This document shows positions 33,113 through 44,218 of a stretch of DNA of 64,000 bases, piece after piece. The notes beneath the pieces were generated by a model, which saw nothing but the letters and a program-made list of their open reading frames with translations, was not told the DNA's origin and made no database searches. A program made the position numbers and the translations under genes. Source of the DNA: Aequorivita soesokkakensis. Its GTDB lineage: Bacteria; Bacteroidota; Bacteroidia; Flavobacteriales; Flavobacteriaceae. Each line of letters starts with the position of its first letter. The stretch's first letter is position 1. Location of the stretch: positions 42,468 through 106,467 of the forward strand of contig NZ_LXIE01000034.1 in NCBI RefSeq assembly GCF_001641085.1, in the 5' to 3' direction.

Positions 33113-34093
33113 TTATTTGGTCAATTTCTTTAAATCCATTTCAGAAACATTCAGCAGTCCAACTTTTGGAAGCCGTTTGGTAAGTTCGCGCCAATTTTCA
33201 TCCTTTTTATAGATTTTCTGAAGCATTTCAACAGCACGTTCCATTTGCTTGTCATTTGCCAAGGTAATCGCAGTCCAATATTGCATTTCCAGATTTTCGG
33301 GAAACATTTTCATGGCAGCATTGTATTCGTCCATGGCGCTTTTCATTTCATTCTTTTCAACATATAAATCGCCTTGATTCATATGCTCATAAGCTCTAAA
33401 TACTTTTAAGAGTCTATCAATCTCTTTTATTGGATCTTCAGAATCGTCAACCCGCAAATCAATTAATTTGTCATTCCAAGGTTCTGTAGATGCTTCTGCT
33501 GCAAAAACCACCAGCGCGGCAGATTGTTTGCCGCGAATGTCGCCTCCTTCATTTTGTGCAGCTTGCAGGACCGCTACCATTCTTTCAGCCAATGGCAGTT
33601 CGCTATTCTCTTTCCAAGCTTTTTCCATTGCCGGCACCACTTTTTCATTGAGCATCATATTTGCCTGCACAGAAAAGTTTTCGCCATTGGCATGCCCTGC
33701 AAAATCAATACAACTCTTGCCCGTGTGTGTTGCAACTCTTCCCTGTTTATCCAAAATTGCCACTTGTCTAAAATCCCTTCCTTCATCATCACTCAACAAT
33801 ATATTTAGAGCCTCTTGGGGTGTTTTTCCTTCTTTAAGCAAATCCAAGCCACGAAGCCCAAAGGATCTGTTAGTAAACGATTGCGTTGCAACAACACCCA
33901 CACCAGCTTCGCCCCAAGAAACGCCAGTGCCTACACTGAACCAGTGGCTTTGAACCGCCACGGCCATTTCGCCTGTTTTGGCATCGCGGGCCACTATTGA
34001 GTAGGTATGCGCCAAAGGATCATTGGGTTTCTGGGTTTGGGCCACTGTTGAAAAGATTGAAAAAAAACTAAAAATTAAAAGAACAGATTTCAT
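33113..34093 (-). CDS. DUF1028 (Ntn-hydrolase-like) exported protein with TPR tail
   Basis: A signal peptide (1-18) precedes a DUF1028 domain (about 25-225): HTYSIVARDAKTGEMAVAVQS, then GVGVVATQSF and RGLDLLKEGKTPQEAL. DUF1028 has an Ntn-hydrolase fold, and its activity is not established. The C-terminal third is helical with TPR-like repeats (GDLYVEKNEMKSAMDEYNAA and MQYWTAITLANDKQMERAVE). It is one of two same-strand exported enzymes here, with a 66-base gap to the transglutaminase-like gene. Confidence 0.83.
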   Translation of the reverse strand: MKSVLLIFSFFSIFSTVAQTQKPNDPLAHTYSIVARDAKTGEMAVAVQSHWFSVGTGVSWGEAGVGVVATQSFTNRSFGLRGLDLLKEGKTPQEALNILLSDDEGRDFRQVAILDKQGRVATHTGKSCIDFAGHANGENFSVQANMMLNEKVVPAMEKAWKENSELPLAERMVAVLQAAQNEGGDIRGKQSAALVVFAAEASTEPWNDKLIDLRVDDSEDPIKEIDRLLKVFRAYEHMNQGDLYVEKNEMKSAMDEYNAAMKMFPENLEMQYWTAITLANDKQMERAVEMLQKIYKKDENWRELTKRLPKVGLLNVSEMDLKKLTK

Positions 34094-34281
34094 AATAAAT
34101 GATTTAGTACTTAAAGATAAATTTTTATTGCAACAGTTTGAAGAATTTAATCATTAAGAAAAATACATACATTTTACAGTTATAATCTTTTTTGAATTTA
34201 TGGACATTGGTTTAGCATTTGAATTTCATTATAATATGTTATTTTAGTACTCTTTAAAAACCCCTTTTTGAAACTTTCTGA

Positions 34282-36534
34282 ATGTTGAAATATTTACGCT
34301 ACTCCATACTTTTTATTTCCATTATAGGATTTGCGCAAAATAGCCAAGACACTATTTCGACACAAAACAACATATCCCAAACTGTTCTTAAAGATTCCCT
34401 CAAGGCAATGCAGGATCGAGCAGATTATATGTTGTTTGAAGGAAAATACGACTCGGTTATTTTAACATCCATAGACAATATAAGACTGGCCGAACAAATT
34501 GGCGATATAGATGCCGCCTATTATTCCAGATATATGATGGGCGCCTCTTTTATATATTTAAAAGATTTTAAAAACGCCCACGATTACGCGGAAGATTATT
34601 TAAAGTTTGCAGAAAAATCAAAAGACGAATTTAAGATTGCCCGCGCCTATAATTTTATGGGGGCGCTTTATCTTACCGAAAAAAAATACGATTCCGCCCT
34701 TCCTTTTTTTGAAAAAGCATTGCCACTTTCGCTAAAAAGAAAAGATACACTGGAAGTGGCCATGGTATATTACAATTTATCGGAATCTAACCTTAACCAA
34801 GGCAATAAAAAAAAGGCCGAGCTTTATTTCAAAAAGGCAAAACAGGGAATAGATGCCATGAAATTTAAAGGTTTAACAACCGAAATGAGCTTGCTGCAAG
34901 GCAAGTTGAACCTATCTTCAAACAACCCAAGTGAAGCCATAAACAACTTTAAGGAAGCTATCGCTTTTGCTCAAAATGGTAATTATATTGACGACAATTT
35001 AATTGAGTCATATAAAGAATACAGCAAGGCTCTTTTTGAGGTTGGGGATTATAAAGAAGCTTTTTTGGTGCGGAAAACATTTGATAGCCTCACAGCCCTC
35101 CAATTTGAAAAGGAGAAACTTATGGCCATTCAAAATGCAGCGGCCCAGTTTAGCGTCAATGAGTACAAAAAGCAGGCGCACCAAGCAGAACTTGAAAAAA
35201 AATTGATTTCTGAAAAAGTTATATTAAGTAATGTACTCCTTTACTTTTTTATTGGGGCCGCTCTATTAATGGGGTTGTTTTTAATAATTCTTTACATATC
35301 CCATAAAGGAAGAAAAAAATTGACACTTACATTAAAAGAAAAGAACCAACAATATTTAAAAGCCAAAGAAAAATCTGAAAAACTAGCCTTGGCAAAAAGT
35401 AAATTCTTTTCAACCGTGAGCCATGAATTACGAACTCCACTTTACGGCGTTATCGGGTTGAGCTCTGTGCTTTTGGAGGACGAATCGCTTAAAAACCACC
35501 GTGCCGATTTGAAAAATCTAAAATTTTCAGCAGACTATCTTTTGGCGCTTATAAACGATGTGTTACAAATAAGCAAATTGGAATCAAATACCCTGGAAGA
35601 AATGAAGGCTCCCTTTGATCTGAAGGATTTAGTGCAGTCTATTGTTTCGTCTTTTCAATACGCTTTGGTTCAAAATAAAAACAAACTTCACGTAGCTATT
35701 TCAGAAAATATTCCACACACCATTATCGGTGACCGCGTGCGGCTTTCACAAATTCTGATGAATTTAGTGGGCAATGCCATAAAGTTTACCACTAATGGCG
35801 ATATTTATATTTCAGCCCAGGAAGAATCAATTTCAGAAAATGAAATAGCCATATATTTCAGCATTACAGACAATGGAATTGGCATTCCGAAAGAAAAACA
35901 GAAAGCCATTTTTGAAGAATTCCAACAAGTAGATTCTGAGGATTACAAACTTCAGGGCACTGGTCTGGGGCTTACTATCGTGAAGAAATTGCTGGAAGCC
36001 TCAAAATCTTCAATCAACTTAAAAAGCAAACCCGGCGAAGGATCTACCTTTAGTTTTACGTTAAGTTTCCAAATTTTGAAGCATTTGCTTCAAGACAAAA
36101 TACTGGACAACAATAGCATTTTAAACGGAAAGAAAATATTGATAGTAGATGACAATCGCATCAACCAAATAGTTACCAAGAAAATACTTGAAAATCATGG
36201 AATGATGGGTGATATTGCTGAAAATGGCGATAATGCAATAAAAAAATTACAGCAAGAAGCTTTTGACCTTGTTTTGATGGACATAAATATGCCGGGGAAA
36301 GATGGAATTGAAACTACTAAAGAGATAAGATTGTTCAATAAAATTGTTCCAATTGTGGCTTTGACAGCTATTGAGGTAGAAGAAATGAGAAACAGAATTT
36401 TAGCATCCGGGATGAACGATATTATTGTAAAACCCTATGATACCGATAAATTTTTAAAAATAATTCTTCACAGTCTAAATGATGATGAAGAGGATTTGTT
36501 TCATTACCACAAAAATTCAACTATTGAGCAATAA
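34282..36534 (+). CDS. Hybrid histidine kinase with TPR sensor and receiver domain
   Basis: A signal peptide and periplasmic TPR region (about 20-290, AYNFMGALYLTEKKYDSALP, KAELYFKKAKQG) are followed by a transmembrane helix (about 313-337) and a coiled coil. The HisKA domain has phospho-His381 in STVSHELRTPLYG; the HATPase has DNGIGIPKEKQ and GTGLGLTIVKKL. The C-terminal receiver (about 625-740) has Asp667 in LVLMDINMPG. At 750 residues it is a hybrid kinase with no output domain, so it must phosphorylate another protein. No partner regulator is adjacent. Confidence 0.93.
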   Translation: MLKYLRYSILFISIIGFAQNSQDTISTQNNISQTVLKDSLKAMQDRADYMLFEGKYDSVILTSIDNIRLAEQIGDIDAAYYSRYMMGASFIYLKDFKNAHDYAEDYLKFAEKSKDEFKIARAYNFMGALYLTEKKYDSALPFFEKALPLSLKRKDTLEVAMVYYNLSESNLNQGNKKKAELYFKKAKQGIDAMKFKGLTTEMSLLQGKLNLSSNNPSEAINNFKEAIAFAQNGNYIDDNLIESYKEYSKALFEVGDYKEAFLVRKTFDSLTALQFEKEKLMAIQNAAAQFSVNEYKKQAHQAELEKKLISEKVILSNVLLYFFIGAALLMGLFLIILYISHKGRKKLTLTLKEKNQQYLKAKEKSEKLALAKSKFFSTVSHELRTPLYGVIGLSSVLLEDESLKNHRADLKNLKFSADYLLALINDVLQISKLESNTLEEMKAPFDLKDLVQSIVSSFQYALVQNKNKLHVAISENIPHTIIGDRVRLSQILMNLVGNAIKFTTNGDIYISAQEESISENEIAIYFSITDNGIGIPKEKQKAIFEEFQQVDSEDYKLQGTGLGLTIVKKLLEASKSSINLKSKPGEGSTFSFTLSFQILKHLLQDKILDNNSILNGKKILIVDDNRINQIVTKKILENHGMMGDIAENGDNAIKKLQQEAFDLVLMDINMPGKDGIETTKEIRLFNKIVPIVALTAIEVEEMRNRILASGMNDIIVKPYDTDKFLKIILHSLNDDEEDLFHYHKNSTIEQ

Positions 36535-36535
36535 A

Positions 36536-36563
36536 AAATCCTAAGCTAAATTGCTTAGGATTT
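36536..36563. terminator. Terminator between the hybrid kinase and sdhB
   Basis: AAATCCTAAGC pairs perfectly with GCTTAGGATTT around a six-base loop. The genes are convergent, so it may serve both. Confidence 0.8.
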
Positions 36564-36587
36564 CTTATAAAATTTATCGGGTAGTGT

Positions 36588-37334
36588 TTATCCTTTTAAA
36601 CTCGCGCTTAAATATTCACGGTTCATACGGGCAATGTTTTCCAAGGAAATTCCTTTTGGGCACTCAATTTCGCAAGCCCCTGTATTGCTACAGTTTCCGA
36701 AACCTTCTTTGTCCATTTGTGCAACCATATTCAATACACGCTCCGTTGCTTCAATTCTTCCCTGCGGAAGCAAAGCAAACTGGCTAACTTTTGCAGAAGT
36801 GAAAAGCATCGCGCTGGCGTTTTTACAAGCGGCCACACAAGCACCACAACCAATACAAGTAGCAGCCTCAAATGATTCATCTGCATCGTGTTTGTTTACT
36901 GGAATGGTGTTGGCATCAATAGTATTTCCGGAAGTATTTACAGAAATATAACCCCCAGCCTGTTGAATTCTATCAAAAGCGCTTCTATCTACCACCAAGT
37001 CCTTTATTACAGGAAAAGCCTTTGCACGGAACGGTTCAATAACAATTGTATCGCCATCGTTGAACATTCTCATATGCAATTGGCAAGTTGTAACCAAACG
37101 GTCAGGCCCGTGTGGTTCACCATTTATTTGCAACGAGCAGCTACCACAAATTCCCTCACGGCAATCGTGATCAAAAACTACGGGCTCTTCGCCTTTGTTT
37201 ATTAAGTCTTCATTGAGAACGTCGAGCATTTCTAAAAAAGACATGTCACCTTCTACTCCGTCAATAGGATATGTTTTTAGCTCTCCTTTTGTTTGACTAT
37301 TTTTCTGTCTCCAGATTTTTAGTGTTAACTTCAT
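36588..37334 (-). CDS. sdhB: Succinate dehydrogenase iron-sulfur subunit
   Basis: The 248 residues carry the three-cluster set: a 2Fe-2S ferredoxin domain ([19 protein letters not shown]), then [15 protein letters not shown] and [15 protein letters not shown] for the 4Fe-4S and 3Fe-4S clusters. It passes electrons from the flavoprotein to the quinone site in SdhC. It is the last gene of sdhC-sdhA-sdhB, three bases after sdhA. Confidence 0.96.
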   Translation of the reverse strand: MKLTLKIWRQKNSQTKGELKTYPIDGVEGDMSFLEMLDVLNEDLINKGEEPVVFDHDCREGICGSCSLQINGEPHGPDRLVTTCQLHMRMFNDGDTIVIEPFRAKAFPVIKDLVVDRSAFDRIQQAGGYISVNTSGNTIDANTIPVNKHDADESFEAATCIGCGACVAACKNASAMLFTSAKVSQFALLPQGRIEATERVLNMVAQMDKEGFGNCSNTGACEIECPKGISLENIARMNREYLSASLKG

Positions 37335-37337
37335 AAT

Positions 37338-39341
37338 CTATTTGTATGATCTCGATTTAACCTCAATATTTTCGTATTCCAATTCTTCTTTGTGAAGTAC
37401 TTCATTTCCTGGATCTCCAGTGTATTCCCACGCGGCGACATACATAAAGTTTTCGTCGTCACGCAATGCTTCCCCTTCTTCAGTTTGATATTCTTCTCGG
37501 AAGTGACCGCCACAGCTTTCATTTCTATGAAGCGCATCTTTTGCAAAAAGTTCACCCAACTCCAAGAAATCTGCAACGCGGGTTGCTTTTTCTAGCTCAG
37601 CATTCATTTCGTTCATTCCACCGGGAACTTTTACATCTCTCCAAAACTCTTCGCGAAGTGCTCTAATTTCAGCCATAGCAGACTCTAAATCTTTTGCATT
37701 ACGCGCCATTCCACATTTGTCCCACATAATATGGCCCAATTTCTTGTGAAAATGATCTACGGAATGTGTGCCTTTATTGTTTATCAACTTCTCCAAAAGT
37801 TCACGGACCTTGTTTTCGGCTTCGTCAAATTCTTTAGTATCTGTTGGAATTTTTCCTGTTTTAATATCTTTTGAAAGGTAATCACCAATAGTATATGGCA
37901 ATACAAAATAACCATCTGCCAAACCTTGCATCAAGGCCGAAGCTCCTAAACGGTTCGCACCGTGATCGCTAAAGTTGGCTTCCCCAGTTACGTAGCAACC
38001 CGGAATGGTTGATTGCAAATTGTAATCTACCCAAATACCACCCATCGTATAATGCACCGCAGGATAAATCATCATCGGGGTTTCGTATGGGTTTTCATCA
38101 ACAATCTTCTCATACATTTGGAAAAGGTTTCCGTATTTATTCTCGATAACCTGTTTTCCGAGTTTTGTAACTTCTTCCTTGCTAGGATTGTGGTTTCCGT
38201 GGATTGCTGCCTGCTCTTTTCCGTAGCGCTCAATGGCAGAGGCAAAGTCAAGATATACAGCTTGTCCTGTTTTATTTACTCCAAAACCTGCGTCGCAACG
38301 CTCTTTTGCAGCACGTGAAGCAACATCACGTGGCACCAGGTTTCCAAAGGATGGATATCTTCTTTCCAAGTAATAATCGCGTTCTTCAGCTGAAAGATCG
38401 TTTGGTTTTTTCTTTCCGTTTCTGATAGCTTCCGCATCTTCTTTCTTCTTCGGAACCCAAATTCTACCGTCATTTCGAAGTGATTCTGACATTAAAGTCA
38501 ACTTACTTTGATGGTCTCCCGAAACAGGAATACAGGTTGGGTGAATTTGTGTATAGCAAGGATTTGCAAAATAAGCGCCTCTTTTATGGATTTTCCACGA
38601 AGCGGTAACATTACTTCCCATTGCGTTTGTGGAAAGAAAGAAAACATTTCCGTAACCACCCGAAGCAATAACTACAGCGTGTGCGGAATGTCTTTCTATT
38701 TCACCTGTAACCAAATCGCGAGCAATAATCCCTCTTGCTTTTCCATCTACAATTACCAAATCCAGCATTTCGTGGCGGTTGTACGGAGTAATTTTTCCAC
38801 GATTAATTTGTCGGTTCATCGCGGAATATGCACCCAAAAGCAGTTGTTGCCCAGTTTGTCCTTTTGCATAAAAAGTACGCGAAACCAATACCCCTCCAAA
38901 GGAACGGTTGTCCAAATAACCACCGTATTCACGAGCAAAGGGAACTCCCTGAGCTACACATTGGTCAATAATATTTGCTGAAACCTCAGCAAGACGGTAC
39001 ACGTTTGCCTCACGCGAACGGTAATCGCCTCCTTTTATGGTATCGTAAAACAATCTATAATTTGAATCACCGTCGCCTTGATAGTTTTTGGCAGCGTTGA
39101 TACCTCCCTGCGCGGCAATGGAGTGAGCACGACGTGGGGAATCCTGATAACAGAATGTTTTTACGTTATAGCCCAATTCTGCAAGGGTTGCTGCGGCGCT
39201 TCCGCCGGCAAGACCTGTACCCACCATAATTACGTCAATATTACGCTTGTTGGCTGGGTTAACCAGATTTATATCGTTTTTATGTTTTGTCCACTTATCG
39301 GCTAAGGGTCCTTTGGGTATTTTGGAATCTAATTTCGACAT
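37338..39341 (-). CDS. sdhA: Succinate dehydrogenase/fumarate reductase flavoprotein
   Basis: The 667 residues are long because of type B (Bacteroidota/epsilon) insertions. An N-terminal FAD-binding [18 protein letters not shown] is followed by [15 protein letters not shown], whose His attaches FAD covalently, and the substrate motif [17 protein letters not shown]. The active-site Arg region [20 protein letters not shown] is intact. It oxidises succinate in the TCA cycle and may also reduce fumarate. It sits 11 bases after sdhC. Confidence 0.97.
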   Translation of the reverse strand: MSKLDSKIPKGPLADKWTKHKNDINLVNPANKRNIDVIMVGTGLAGGSAAATLAELGYNVKTFCYQDSPRRAHSIAAQGGINAAKNYQGDGDSNYRLFYDTIKGGDYRSREANVYRLAEVSANIIDQCVAQGVPFAREYGGYLDNRSFGGVLVSRTFYAKGQTGQQLLLGAYSAMNRQINRGKITPYNRHEMLDLVIVDGKARGIIARDLVTGEIERHSAHAVVIASGGYGNVFFLSTNAMGSNVTASWKIHKRGAYFANPCYTQIHPTCIPVSGDHQSKLTLMSESLRNDGRIWVPKKKEDAEAIRNGKKKPNDLSAEERDYYLERRYPSFGNLVPRDVASRAAKERCDAGFGVNKTGQAVYLDFASAIERYGKEQAAIHGNHNPSKEEVTKLGKQVIENKYGNLFQMYEKIVDENPYETPMMIYPAVHYTMGGIWVDYNLQSTIPGCYVTGEANFSDHGANRLGASALMQGLADGYFVLPYTIGDYLSKDIKTGKIPTDTKEFDEAENKVRELLEKLINNKGTHSVDHFHKKLGHIMWDKCGMARNAKDLESAMAEIRALREEFWRDVKVPGGMNEMNAELEKATRVADFLELGELFAKDALHRNESCGGHFREEYQTEEGEALRDDENFMYVAAWEYTGDPGNEVLHKEELEYENIEVKSRSYK

Positions 39342-39352
39342 CGCTTTTTCTT

Positions 39353-40015
39353 TTAGTGGATTTGATTAAAGTGAAGGTAAAGTGCAATAAAAATAAAGCC
39401 CAACGGAATAAATATTGCGTAAAACTGTGTAAAAGCCCTCAAGCCTTTTGAATATTTGTTGTTCCAGCCCATACTTTGGAAAGACGAAGAGAAGCCATGC
39501 CAAAGGTGAAGCGCCAACAATACAAAAGCCAAGCAATATAGACCTGTTCGGACGGGGCTTTCAAACTTGTGCAATAATTCTGGGTAATAACGCGTAGCGT
39601 CCAATGGATTGCTTTCAATGTATTTGTGAACTATTTCCGGAAACCAGAAATCGTAAAAGTGTAATCCTAAAAAAGCTAAAATAACAGCACCGCTAATAAT
39701 CATATTTCGCGAAGCCCAGGTTGAATTTCTATTTCCTTTGAAGGATTTATAGCTTATTTGTCTTGCATTGTTGTTTCTTATTTCAAGTACAATTCCCATA
39801 ATAAAATGAAATACCACACCAAAAATCAAGACTGGCTGCAGAATAAACTGAACCAAAATGTTGTGTCCCATAAAATGCGACCAACTGTTAAAAGTTTCGG
39901 GATCTATAACCGAAGTGATGTTGATGGTAAAATGCTGTGCCAAGAAAAACACAAGAAATAAGCCCGAAAGTGCCATAGCAACTTTTCGTGCAATTGAAGA
40001 GGATAGTATTGCCAT
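39353..40015 (-). CDS. sdhC: Succinate dehydrogenase cytochrome b subunit (type B)
   Basis: A 220-residue diheme-type cytochrome b558 with five hydrophobic helices. Histidines in [22 protein letters not shown] and LHLWHGF are the candidate axial heme ligands. A single membrane subunit replaces SdhC plus SdhD, which defines a type B enzyme that reduces menaquinone. It is first in the operon and has a consensus promoter upstream. Confidence 0.95.
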   Translation of the reverse strand: MAILSSSIARKVAMALSGLFLVFFLAQHFTINITSVIDPETFNSWSHFMGHNILVQFILQPVLIFGVVFHFIMGIVLEIRNNNARQISYKSFKGNRNSTWASRNMIISGAVILAFLGLHFYDFWFPEIVHKYIESNPLDATRYYPELLHKFESPVRTGLYCLAFVLLALHLWHGFSSSFQSMGWNNKYSKGLRAFTQFYAIFIPLGFIFIALYLHFNQIH

Positions 40016-40042
40016 TATGGTTTTATTTCAAGAATAGTTGTA

Positions 40043-40073
40043 CAAAAATACGTTACCCAAAATTGAATGCCAA
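40043..40073 (-). promoter_or_regulatory. Promoter of sdhCAB (TTG-20-TATTTTTG)
   Basis: Minus-strand TTG (40073-40071) and TATTTTTG (40050-40043) are 20 bases apart, with a 27-base leader to the sdhC ATG. Confidence 0.7.
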
Positions 40074-40114
40074 AGAAATATCTTTATTAGTATCTTATTT
40101 AGATTTGTTATAAC

Positions 40115-40147
40115 AAAAAACCATTCACCGTAAGTGAATGGTTTTTT
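40115..40147 (-). terminator. Terminator after the T9SS-sorted protein gene
   Basis: AAAAAACCATTCAC pairs with GTGAATGGTTTTTT around CGTAA. The T/A tails make it usable in either direction, and it insulates the sdh promoter. Confidence 0.85.
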
Positions 40148-40167
40148 TATTTACTTAAAAAAATTAT

Positions 40168-41286
40168 TTACTGAACAACTAACTTCACAGTAGCCGTTGT
40201 TTCGTTTTGAGTTATGCTTACCAAATAAACACCAGATTTAAGAGCAGAAATGTTAAGCTCACCATTTGTTGTGGTATTGATAACTTGCTTTCCTAAAAGG
40301 TCATAAACTACAACTTGTTTTTCTCCAGCAATAGAAGTGTTGATATTGACTTTTCCATTTGCAGGATTTGGGTAAATGCTAAAGTTAGAATTTGAATTAT
40401 CACTAACGCCCAAAGAAGGAGTCAATTCAACAGCAAAAATCAGGTTGGAAGGAGTACATTGGCACATACCTACCAATGCTAAACCATTGTGTCCATCTAT
40501 CTCATCTGTTATGGCCAGTCCTCCCGCAAGTACATCAGTAGCTCCTGAAGCAAATCCATCAGCAGAGAAATCATAAACAACTCCAGTAGGAACTCCTGTA
40601 GTTGCGTTTAATTGTGTAACAAAATCTCTACTTGGGGCAGTTCCGGTTTGATCGTGGATCCAAAGAAATGGACCTCCGGGCGATACATTATCAATTGCAC
40701 CCCCATAAACCACCGTTTGGTGAGTAGCTGCAGGTATTACTGAAAGCTCATTTCCATCCATATCAATGGAAGCAATGTCATTCGAAAAACTGCCTATCCA
40801 AAAACCTCCGTTTCCACCATCAAGGGTTTCATCATAGGTAAGCATACGGGCAGCAGCAGAGGAGGTTATGTTAATTGTATTATCAATTGTCATACTACCT
40901 GGATCGATTTCATAAATAACTGCTCCAGCCGTACCCATAAACAAACTTGTACCATTCGTGGTTATTGAACGTACGCCAGCCACTCCTGGAATCTGGAAAG
41001 TTTCAATTAGAACCCCACCGCTATCCAAGCGATAAAAATCTTCTGACATGGTCGCGTCCCATCTTGTAGTGATGTATTGATCGTTAAAGTAAATAACAGC
41101 AGCAAGGCCATTAGTTCCTGTTGATGTGCCTGCATCCACAAGCGTAAGAAGGTCAAATAATGCATTGCTATTTTCAGTAGCTGGCTGTCCATTTGAATAT
41201 GGAGCAGCTTCCGTTTCCTGTGCAAAAGTAGAAATACCGCTACCTAGTGCAAAAGCGATTGAAAGAATAAGTAGTTTTTTCATCAT
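40168..41286 (-). CDS. Secreted protein with T9SS type A sorting domain
   Basis: A signal peptide (about 1-22, ending GISTFAQ) precedes a body (about 40-290) of repeated beta strands (GTSLFMGTAGAVIYEIDPGS, GGFWIGSFSNDIASIDMDGN) that looks like a propeller. The last 75 residues form a T9SS type A sorting domain: FSIYPNPANGKVNI, VVVYDLLGKQVI, SGVYLVSI, VKLVVQ. The sorting domain should send it through the T9SS to the cell surface or medium. No enzymatic motif is seen. It is transcribed with the exported gene upstream on the same strand, but with its own terminator. Confidence 0.88.
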   Translation of the reverse strand: MMKKLLILSIAFALGSGISTFAQETEAAPYSNGQPATENSNALFDLLTLVDAGTSTGTNGLAAVIYFNDQYITTRWDATMSEDFYRLDSGGVLIETFQIPGVAGVRSITTNGTSLFMGTAGAVIYEIDPGSMTIDNTINITSSAAARMLTYDETLDGGNGGFWIGSFSNDIASIDMDGNELSVIPAATHQTVVYGGAIDNVSPGGPFLWIHDQTGTAPSRDFVTQLNATTGVPTGVVYDFSADGFASGATDVLAGGLAITDEIDGHNGLALVGMCQCTPSNLIFAVELTPSLGVSDNSNSNFSIYPNPANGKVNINTSIAGEKQVVVYDLLGKQVINTTTNGELNISALKSGVYLVSITQNETTATVKLVVQ

Positions 41287-41323
41287 ATAAAATTTTTAAA
41301 TGTTAGTAATCAAATGTATTAAA

Positions 41324-44164
41324 TTATTTAATTGAAAAAACAATTGTAGAATATTTTGTAGATAAGTTCATACCCAGCTTATACTGCCCTTTTGGCAAGT
41401 AATATTTACCATTTTCAGCTTTCTTGATTTTCACATTTTCTTTTTCAAGAACCTTCATCCCTTTTTCTGAAATTGAAAGGTCATATTCAATAATATTTAC
41501 GCCTTTTACAGTCTCAATGAAAAGACTTTTCAACTCTTTTCCATCTTCGGTTTTAATAGAAATTGTTGCTTTTCCAGCTTGTGGACTGTAAAATTGAATT
41601 TTTACTTTTGGCTCAAAAACTTCGCCCCAAGTGCTGAATTTTCGTCCCCAACGTGGAGAAAAATTCAAAGAATCTATTTCGGCAAGAACCACTTCATTTC
41701 TATTTGTTTCATTTAATTTTTGAAGCAACGAAATATCCGCTATATAAATTGACCTTCCGTGGGTTCCCAAAACCAAATGCTTTGCTTCCGGTTGAATCAC
41801 CAAATCGTGAACGGCAACATTTGGAAGTTCTTTTGAAAATACTTCCCAACTTTCACCGCGATTAAAGGAAACATACGCGCCGTTATCGGTTCCCAAATAC
41901 AATAGGTTTTCATTTACGGGATCTTCTTTGATGACGTTAATTGAAGAAGTTGGCAAATTGCTGCTGATGTCTCTCCAAGTAGCTCCATAGTTTTCACTCA
42001 CATACACATAGGGTTTAAAATTATCCCAACGATAGCCGTTCAGTGTAACATAAACCCTTTCTTTTTTATGGGAAGAAGCTATCACGCGACTCACCCAAAG
42101 ATCCTTAGGAAAACTGTCTGAAATCTTTGTCCAATTTCCACCTCCATCTTTTGAAACATACACCAAACCCTCATCACTTCCTGTGTACAATAATCCAAAC
42201 TGAAAAGGCGACTCACTGATTGTTGCGAGCGTTCCATAAGCTACATTCCCTGGTTTTCCACCCTGGGTTAAATCTTCGGAAATGGCTGTCCAATCATCCC
42301 CTTGATTCATACTCCGCATCAGCTTATTTCCTCCCAAATAAAGAATATCCTGATTGTGCGAACTCAACAAAATAGGCGTTTGCCAATTAAAACGATACGG
42401 ACTGTCCCCCAATTCGTGTTTCGGCTGAATGTAAACAGGTTCGGCACCATTTCGGTTCAATCTGTAATAATTTCCAAACTGAAAACCTGTGTAAACAATT
42501 TTACTGTTTCTGCTATCAATCTGAACTTGCATGCCATCGCCGCCAAAAATAAATTCGTAAGGATACTTCCCGTTTTGAAGCCAACCCGGATTGGCTTCAT
42601 AATCGTGCGGGCCAACCCAAACCCCATTATCCTGCAAGCCGCCATAAACATTATAGTTTTTTTCGTGATCGATGTTTACGGAATAGAACTGACCAACGGC
42701 TGGCGAATTGTTTTTTATCCAAGTCTTTCCATCGTCATAGCTTATATTTACGCCACCATCGTTGCCATCAATTAAATGCCCAGACATTTTTGGGTTTATC
42801 CACAGCGCGTGGTGGTCTGCGTGAACGTTGTCTGCATCTATGCTTTCGAAGGTTTTTCCGCCGTCAGCAGATTTTAGGATTGGCACGCCATAAACATATA
42901 TTTTATTGGCATCGCTGGGATCTACGTGAATTTTTCCGAAGTAATACCCGTATGAATAATATAAATCATCCAAAAAACCATCGTGGGTTTTCTTCCATGT
43001 TTTTCCACCGTCGGTGCTTTTATAAACCTCAGCGCCAATTACAGGCGTATCGAACAATTGGCTATTTGCATCTTCTAAATATTTCGCTAAATCTTCAGAT
43101 TTTACCGTACCTACGCGAACCATTTGCTTTACATTTTCCGAACGATATTTTTCCTGAAAACCGTTCATTTTTAGGAATTGATTTAGCTTTTTATCATCCA
43201 AAGCAAGAAAAGTCGCTACGTCCATTTTTTTGAAATCGTCTTTGGTGAGGATATCCGTTTCCTCTTTTTTGGTTTCCTCTTTTCTGTGGAATTGATTATC
43301 AACAATCAAATAGACCGTATTGTCATCTACCACGGCGGTGCCTATCCGGCCCATTCCTTTTCCTATTGGCAAGCCGCTATTTTCAGTAGAAACTTTGGTC
43401 CACGTGTTTCCGGCATCGGCGCTTTTATAAACGCCACTGCCCTCACCACTGCCATCAAAATTCCAGGCTTTTCGGTCTTTGTCCCAGGCGGCGGCATACA
43501 TTGTATTGAAGTTTTTTGGGTTTACTGAAATCTCAATAATCCCTGTTTCATTATTTATAAAAAGTGTTTTGCTCCACGTTTTACCGCCATCGGTGGTTTT
43601 GAAAACACCTCTTTCGTCATTGTTGGAATATAAATGCCCAACTGCGCCAACAATAACTTCGTTTGGATTTGCTGGATTTATAAAAATACTGCTGATGTGG
43701 TGACTGTCGGTAAGCCCAACGTTTTGCCAGGTTTTACCTTTGTCATCACTTTTCAGCAAACCAATTCCCGCATACGAAGAACGGGAAGCATTCACCTCTC
43801 CAGTTCCAACCCAAATAGTTCCATTTTTCCAATCTACCGCCACGCAACCCACGTTTTGTGTTGGGCTGCTATCCATTACTGGCATGAATGACGTTCCGTT
43901 ATTATTGGTGTACCAAAGTCCCCCGCTGGCGTAGCCTACGTAAAACTCTGTGGGATTGTTTGGATTTACGGCAAAATCTACTACGCGGCCGCTCATAATA
44001 GTGGGGCCTATGCTTTTAAACGGTAGATTTTTTACTGGAGAGGCCTGCGCAAATTCAGTTTTTTGTTTCAGCCCTGTTTGTACGGCGGTTGCGGGAGTGG
44101 CGGGTTGTTGTGAAAAAGATAAAAATGAAATAAGGCAACATGCCGAAAGGAAAAGTTTTTTCAT
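41324..44164 (-). CDS. Exported BNR/sortilin-type propeller protein
   Basis: The start at 44164 (MKKLFLSACCLISFLSFSQQ) gives a good signal peptide; a longer frame exists but adds a charged segment before it. The 946 residues hold two stretches of BNR/VPS10-like blades with many S-x-D-x-G-x-T-W boxes (KSDDKGKTW, KTTDGGKTW, KSADAGNTW, KSTDGGKTW). Between them is a Lys/Glu-rich insert (about 325-395). A beta domain follows at about 860-946, with no typical T9SS sorting domain. Known relatives are annotated as glycosyl hydrolase or sortilin-like proteins on weak grounds, so I make no activity claim. Confidence 0.85.
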   Translation of the reverse strand: MKKLFLSACCLISFLSFSQQPATPATAVQTGLKQKTEFAQASPVKNLPFKSIGPTIMSGRVVDFAVNPNNPTEFYVGYASGGLWYTNNNGTSFMPVMDSSPTQNVGCVAVDWKNGTIWVGTGEVNASRSSYAGIGLLKSDDKGKTWQNVGLTDSHHISSIFINPANPNEVIVGAVGHLYSNNDERGVFKTTDGGKTWSKTLFINNETGIIEISVNPKNFNTMYAAAWDKDRKAWNFDGSGEGSGVYKSADAGNTWTKVSTENSGLPIGKGMGRIGTAVVDDNTVYLIVDNQFHRKEETKKEETDILTKDDFKKMDVATFLALDDKKLNQFLKMNGFQEKYRSENVKQMVRVGTVKSEDLAKYLEDANSQLFDTPVIGAEVYKSTDGGKTWKKTHDGFLDDLYYSYGYYFGKIHVDPSDANKIYVYGVPILKSADGGKTFESIDADNVHADHHALWINPKMSGHLIDGNDGGVNISYDDGKTWIKNNSPAVGQFYSVNIDHEKNYNVYGGLQDNGVWVGPHDYEANPGWLQNGKYPYEFIFGGDGMQVQIDSRNSKIVYTGFQFGNYYRLNRNGAEPVYIQPKHELGDSPYRFNWQTPILLSSHNQDILYLGGNKLMRSMNQGDDWTAISEDLTQGGKPGNVAYGTLATISESPFQFGLLYTGSDEGLVYVSKDGGGNWTKISDSFPKDLWVSRVIASSHKKERVYVTLNGYRWDNFKPYVYVSENYGATWRDISSNLPTSSINVIKEDPVNENLLYLGTDNGAYVSFNRGESWEVFSKELPNVAVHDLVIQPEAKHLVLGTHGRSIYIADISLLQKLNETNRNEVVLAEIDSLNFSPRWGRKFSTWGEVFEPKVKIQFYSPQAGKATISIKTEDGKELKSLFIETVKGVNIIEYDLSISEKGMKVLEKENVKIKKAENGKYYLPKGQYKLGMNLSTKYSTIVFSIK

Positions 44165-44218
44165 TTGGTGTGGTTTTTTAAAAAAATTGAAGGTACTTAA
44201 ATATGGCGGGTTTTGCAA

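Noticed and set aside
44165..44218. Longer N-terminus of the BNR/sortilin-type protein
   Set aside because: It would put a charged segment before an otherwise perfect signal peptide.
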